DNA from: Pedobacter sp. ASV12
GTDB taxonomy: Bacteria; Bacteroidota; Bacteroidia; Sphingobacteriales; Sphingobacteriaceae
DNA: 53,727 nucleotides
Direction: 5' to 3'
Assembly (NCBI RefSeq): GCF_016429155.1
Contig: NZ_JAELUC010000023.1
Location: forward strand, 1-53,727
Shown: positions 50,103-53,727 of the stretch, in pieces
Position numbering within the stretch: position 1 is the stretch's first letter
Layout of the letters: the number at the start of each line of letters is the position of its first letter
Notes under the pieces: generated by a model
The model's database searches: none
The model's input: only the letters and a program-made list of their open reading frames with translations
Told to the model about the DNA's origin: nothing
Translations under genes and position numbers: made by a program

Positions 50103-50846
50103 ATGAAAACAACATTTATCAAAACAATTCTCGCGGCATTTATCATCATCCTTGGCATGAATGCAACAAGTAAAGCGCAAACTTACTACCCGGTTTATTT
50201 ATGCGATGGCGGAACGGCAACACTGCATAGCCCTGAAGAAAGTACCCTAACAAACGGAGATAAGGTTCATTGGTATTTAGAGGGCGTTGAAGTAGCGAGC
50301 AAAACCTATACTGGAACAGCCAACGAAACCAATTATGTGACTCCGAATAATCTTTCGGCGGGCGTGCATAATTATACCAGCAGGATAGAATCGGCTGCCG
50401 GCTGTTGGGGAGATCTTTCAGATCCTTTCCAGGTTTACCAATTGCCGAGCAAAACACTTGCCTTAGCTGCAAATAATGCCTCTTATTGCGGTGGCGATGC
50501 AAGTTTGAGCTCGATTATCACGGCTACGGCTACACCAGCCCAGACATTGCCTGCAGGCATAGAATACGCTTATGTATGGTCGGCAACAAAAAATGGAGCA
50601 GCAGTAACTCCACTTTCAGGAATAGGTTCTGACGATGGCTCAAAGACTGATGTTAATAAATTTACCTTGAATACAACTGGTGCTGGCACTTATGTTTTCA
50701 GTGCAACCGTAAAATATGTAAAAACGGCGGCTAATACGGGCGTGCTCAAATCGGGCGATAACAATGGATGCGAGGTTACGGCAACCGCAACACAAACCGT
50801 AACTGTAACGCCGAAACCAGTTAAACCTACCATTATTGTCCAATAG
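50103..50846 (+). CDS. Exported Ig/PKD-like module protein
   Basis: A 247-residue protein with a signal peptide (KTTFIKTILAAFIIILGMNA, cleaved near AQT) and two or more Ig-like beta modules (YLCDGGTATLHSPEESTLTN, SRIESAAGCWGDLSDPFQVY, YAYVWSATKNGAAVTPLSG). It ends VTVTPKPVKPTIIVQ, closely echoing the end of the preceding protein (VNVQPKPTKAHIQ), so both end at the same edge of a repeated module. No sorting domain. It starts 19 bases after the first gene's stop codon. Confidence 0.75.
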   Translation: MKTTFIKTILAAFIIILGMNATSKAQTYYPVYLCDGGTATLHSPEESTLTNGDKVHWYLEGVEVASKTYTGTANETNYVTPNNLSAGVHNYTSRIESAAGCWGDLSDPFQVYQLPSKTLALAANNASYCGGDASLSSIITATATPAQTLPAGIEYAYVWSATKNGAAVTPLSGIGSDDGSKTDVNKFTLNTTGAGTYVFSATVKYVKTAANTGVLKSGDNNGCEVTATATQTVTVTPKPVKPTIIVQ

Positions 50847-50867
50847 TATTGCTAGCAGACCACTGGG

Positions 50868-51794
50868 TTGAACGTAAAACGGTACATATTACTGGCGTTC
50901 TTCTTGCTGTTGGCCACTTGGGCATTTGCACAGGCAAATCCTCATGTTGTTAGAATTCGTTTGGGTTCTTCGGTCAAATTCGCAGTAAGAGATCAGGCTG
51001 GACTTTCCTCGTTCCAATGGTATCGAGATGGGAAAGCTATAGCCAATGCTACCGCACCAATCTATACGGCCAGCGTCGCGGGTTTGTACCAAGTGGTAGC
51101 TATCAATGCTGAAGGATGTAAGTCGGATCTTTCGGATGGTTTTTTATTAATAATTGAATATGCGGACTTAGCAGTCCATAAAATTTCCGAAAAACGATAT
51201 GTAGGGCCGGGTGAAGCCTTCGAATATCAGATTTCAGTGCAGAATAACGGCAATATCGATGCTACTGGAGTAGAAGTGGTAGATAAACTGCCAAGCAACC
51301 TAAAATACATGGGCATTATTGGCGACCCAATGGACAACGTTAGCGTTGTTAACAATGTCATTTCGTGGAAGATACCTTTATTGGCAAACGGTCAAAAAAT
51401 GGTTTTATCGCTAAAAACTACAGCAATTAAGGCCGAAAAAGTGGTGAACACCGTTAGTGTAACCGGGCTTGAGCCCGATCCGAATTTGGCCAATAACATA
51501 GCTACCGATGTGAAGGAGATTATTGGCGAAGTCATCGTGCCTAATGTCATTACGCCAAATGGAGATGGCAAAAATGATGTCTTTAAGATACATGGGCTGG
51601 AGCTTCATCCCGAAAATACCCTGTCTATTTTTAACAGGTGGGGCAATGAGGTGTATAGGAGCAATGGTCCCTACAAAAACGATTGGAACGGGAATGGTCT
51701 TAATGAGGGTACCTATTACTACTTGTTGAAGATTAGGGATAAAGATGGTAGCGAGAGAAGCAGTACAGGTTGGATTACGTTGATCAAAGATTGA
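50868..51794 (+). CDS. T9SS-sorted DUF11 surface protein (CHU_C C-terminal domain)
   Basis: A 308-residue exported protein. Signal peptide NVKRYILLAFFLLLATWAFA. An Ig-like module with GCKSDLSDGF matches GCWGDLSDPF in the preceding protein. A DUF11 domain lies at ~100-205 (ADLAVHKISEKRYVGPGEAF). The gliding-motility-associated C-terminal domain (CHU_C, type B T9SS signal) runs from ~223: VPNVITPNGDGKNDVFKIHG, LSIFNRWGNEVYRSNGPY, GTYYYLLKIRDKDG. It is the only member of the three with a sorting signal, so it may be the membrane-attached base. The start is TTG at 50868, because no ATG exists before the signal peptide. Confidence 0.85.
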   Translation: MNVKRYILLAFFLLLATWAFAQANPHVVRIRLGSSVKFAVRDQAGLSSFQWYRDGKAIANATAPIYTASVAGLYQVVAINAEGCKSDLSDGFLLIIEYADLAVHKISEKRYVGPGEAFEYQISVQNNGNIDATGVEVVDKLPSNLKYMGIIGDPMDNVSVVNNVISWKIPLLANGQKMVLSLKTTAIKAEKVVNTVSVTGLEPDPNLANNIATDVKEIIGEVIVPNVITPNGDGKNDVFKIHGLELHPENTLSIFNRWGNEVYRSNGPYKNDWNGNGLNEGTYYYLLKIRDKDGSERSSTGWITLIKD

Positions 51795-51795
51795 T

Positions 51796-52773
51796 ATGTG
51801 GAAATTAACTAAGCTTATTTTAATGTTGTGTTTGGCCACTCCGTGTTTGGCCCAGCAAGATGCGCAGTATAGCCAATATATTTTCAATGGTATTTATATC
51901 AATCCGGCATACGCGGGATATCGCGAACGCATCAACATCAATGCCACCTATAGAAGCCAATGGGCTGGTGTTAATGGTGCTCCCAAAGGCTTTACTTTGG
52001 CGGCAGATGCGCTCATGCCCAACGAGCGTGTTGGCCTGTCATTGGTGATGAGTACAGAGCAGTTGGGTGCCCAGAAAAATATTTCGGCCTTTGCCAACTA
52101 TGCCTATCGCTTGCCGATTAACGAAGAAGAAACTTCGAAGCTTGCCTTTGGCCTGGGCCTTGGTGTAATGCAGTCGGGCTTAAATGGAGACCTGCTCAAT
52201 CCGATAGATTTGGACGATAATTATATTCCAAACGGAACGGTCAAGCAAATAGTGCCCGATATACATGCAGGCGTTTTTTTCTCTACACCCAGAATGTATA
52301 TCGGTGCATCGGTTAACAATCTGATTGGCAAATATATATTGGACAAAAGGTCTCTGGATTACAATTTTCCAACACCGAAGCCCCATTTTTATCTAACAGG
52401 CGGCGTATTGATTCCTATGGTAGAATATGCCATTGATTTTAAGCCTTTCTTTTTGATCAAAGACGACATCAAAGGTCCGACGGTGATGGACATCAATGCT
52501 TTTTTCCTATTCAAGCAGGTGGTTTGGCTAGGCGCAGGCTATAGAACCGGCATCAACCTGTACAAAAAACCAGCCCTACAGGGAGATTTCAACAGCAAAA
52601 ATGCCCTCATTGGCATGGCCGAGATATTTGTGAGCCAACAGCTCAGGCTGGGCTATTCGTACGATCATAGCATGAGTAAATTAGCTGGTTATGCCGGCTC
52701 CACCCACGAAATTTCCATCAGCTGGAACTTTTACACCACCAAAGAAAAACGCTTGTACTTCTGTTATTTCTGA
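51796..52773 (+). CDS. PorP/SprF family type IX secretion membrane protein
   Basis: A 325-residue outer-membrane beta-barrel. Signal peptide ends CLAQQ. The family hallmark QDAQYSQYIFNGIYINPAYA lies at the mature N terminus, strand-rich sequence follows throughout, and the end is SISWNFYTTKEKRLYFCYF with an aromatic last residue. PorP/SprF proteins are usually encoded next to CHU_C-bearing cargo and are thought to help them cross or attach to the outer membrane. It starts two bases after the stop codon of the CHU_C gene, so the two are coupled. Confidence 0.92.
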   Translation: MWKLTKLILMLCLATPCLAQQDAQYSQYIFNGIYINPAYAGYRERININATYRSQWAGVNGAPKGFTLAADALMPNERVGLSLVMSTEQLGAQKNISAFANYAYRLPINEEETSKLAFGLGLGVMQSGLNGDLLNPIDLDDNYIPNGTVKQIVPDIHAGVFFSTPRMYIGASVNNLIGKYILDKRSLDYNFPTPKPHFYLTGGVLIPMVEYAIDFKPFFLIKDDIKGPTVMDINAFFLFKQVVWLGAGYRTGINLYKKPALQGDFNSKNALIGMAEIFVSQQLRLGYSYDHSMSKLAGYAGSTHEISISWNFYTTKEKRLYFCYF

Positions 52774-52861
52774 GCGGTTTACGAAAGCTGGGTTCCGCTG
52801 GGACGAAATGCCATCTAGAGAGTAATCCAGAATCTAAACCCACTGCACAAAACATTTTCCA

Positions 52862-52894
52862 TAAAAAAAGCTTCTCATGAAAATGAGAAGCTTT
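52862..52894 (-). terminator. Intrinsic terminator of tmRNA
   Basis: On -, AAGCTTCTCAT pairs with ATGAGAAGCTT around TTTC and is followed by TTTTTTTAT. It begins two bases past the tmRNA 3' end. Confidence 0.9.
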
Positions 52895-52895
52895 G

Positions 52896-53260
52896 TGGAG
52901 CCGAAGGGGTTCGAACCCTTGTCCAGTTGTGTTCTAAATTATGCCTTCTACATGCTTATTTTCCAATTCATTGTAGGGAGTAGACGGGCTGGAAACCGAC
53001 CTTGTCTTGCTCCTTAGGTACTTTGTTTCGCCATTGCAGCGCACCATGCAACAGCTAGCGTCGTTATTTCGATGCCCCGGTTTCTAGCCTAACAATGCGG
53101 CAACTAGAGGGACAAAAGCTTGCGTAATTCTAAATTAGGCAGCTAAGGCGTAGTTATTTTCGCCAATTATTGTTTGAACGTTATCTTTTAAGTGCTCTCC
53201 GTACAACGCACTGCATGCTTACATACTCAGCGCCACCCTGTCAAATCCAAAACGGCCCCA
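52896..53260 (-). ncRNA. ssrA: Transfer-messenger RNA
   Basis: About 365 bases. The 5' end GGGGCCGTTTTGGATTTGACAG and the 3' end with T-arm GGTTCGAACC and CGGCTCC pair as a 7-bp acceptor stem with one G-U. The discriminator is A, and CCA is not encoded (CAA follows), so it is added after transcription. The reading frame for trans-translation is at 53135-53164 and encodes GENNYALAA plus TAA, a Bacteroidota-type degradation tag. tmRNA rescues ribosomes stalled on broken messages. It is single-piece, not permuted. Confidence 0.96.
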
Positions 53261-53447
53261 TCTGTAAGTTTCCAATTCCGGGCTTGTTGCTTCACAACAA
53301 GTAGAACTGGATAACAAAGATACAAAATAAATGCCAAACTAAGCTGTTGGCAGGCTTTTTTTATTGAATGGCCTTAGAAAAACAGCCTACGGAAAACAGT
53401 AAAAAGATGAAATGTTTCTCGGTTATGTTTGTAGGTATTTAAACCTA

Positions 53448-53579
53448 ATGCATATGATGGAAAAAATTGAAGCAATTAAACCCGGACCAAAACCTAAAAA
53501 AGAGGATGGAGAACTGGACAAAAGACGCCGGGTTACCCCCGAGAAAAAGGAGAAATATCCTCCATTAAAGCCACACAAG
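53448..53579 (+). CDS. Small basic protein, 3' end missing
   Basis: An open frame of 44 codons that starts at one of three nearby in-frame ATGs (53448, 53454, 53457) and runs into adapter sequence. It is Lys/Pro/Glu-rich (EAIKPGPKPKKEDGELDKRR), so probably disordered. No family recognised. The stop codon lies beyond the contig edge. Confidence 0.45.

Positions 53580-53727
<148 letters not shown>

Overview
The window is an assembled contig from a Bacteroidota genome, most likely a Pedobacter-like member of the Sphingobacteriaceae. Signs of this are the tmRNA with a GENNYALAA tag, type IX secretion (T9SS) parts (a CHU_C-type sorting domain and a PorP/SprF protein), an ECF sigma/FecR/STN-receptor cassette, the DUF3822-rsmD-coaD cluster and several TAnnTTTG promoter boxes. 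Real genomic sequence runs from about 87 to about 53579. Both outer ends are poly-C/poly-G plus the same indexed Nextera adapter, so the end-most ORF starts and stops are artefacts.

Layout. 1-7.3 kb: a cut-off HEAT-like gene, a nitroreductase, a GreA/B-like protein, a NodB polysaccharide deacetylase lipoprotein, an S9 dipeptidyl-peptidase and an M28 zinc peptidase. 7.3-19.3 kb: a small outer-membrane barrel, two paralogous secreted MG2/plug-domain proteins, clpB between them and a GH78 rhamnosidase. 19.3-25.9 kb: housekeeping genes (SRPBCC protein, pyrE, Nudix, coaD, rsmD, DUF3822, a RecD-like helicase, a histidine kinase). 26-31.4 kb: a cold-shock protein, a CvfB-like S1 protein, a scramblase/LURP-like protein, DUF983, an AraC regulator and a DnaQ/GIY-YIG fusion nuclease. 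31.4-33.1 kb: a small secreted protein between direct copies of an undescribed hairpin element, then a PAP2 phosphatase. 33.2-36.9 kb: a GH29 fucosidase divergent from an AraC regulator, then a coupled pair of small exported proteins. 37-41.7 kb: an ECF sigma factor, its FecR anti-sigma factor and an STN-domain TonB receptor. 41.8-46.9 kb: a patatin phospholipase, a DUF1508 protein, an MHS transporter, GNAT and VOC proteins and a pentameric ligand-gated ion channel homologue. 47.4-52.8 kb: a four-gene T9SS surface-protein operon preceded by a striking cluster of three inverted 15-bp repeats. 52.9-53.3 kb: tmRNA, then a cut-off small basic protein.

How the genes work together. Much of the window concerns the cell surface and glycan or peptide scavenging: NodB, GH78, GH29, S9 and M28 enzymes, an STN receptor with its own sigma/anti-sigma pair, and T9SS adhesin-like proteins. 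The least explained items are the triplicated hairpin element at 31.6-32.5 kb, the inverted-repeat cluster before the adhesin operon, the barrel-less plug-domain proteins and the ion-channel homologue. I found no CRISPR array, prophage, transposase or complete defence system.
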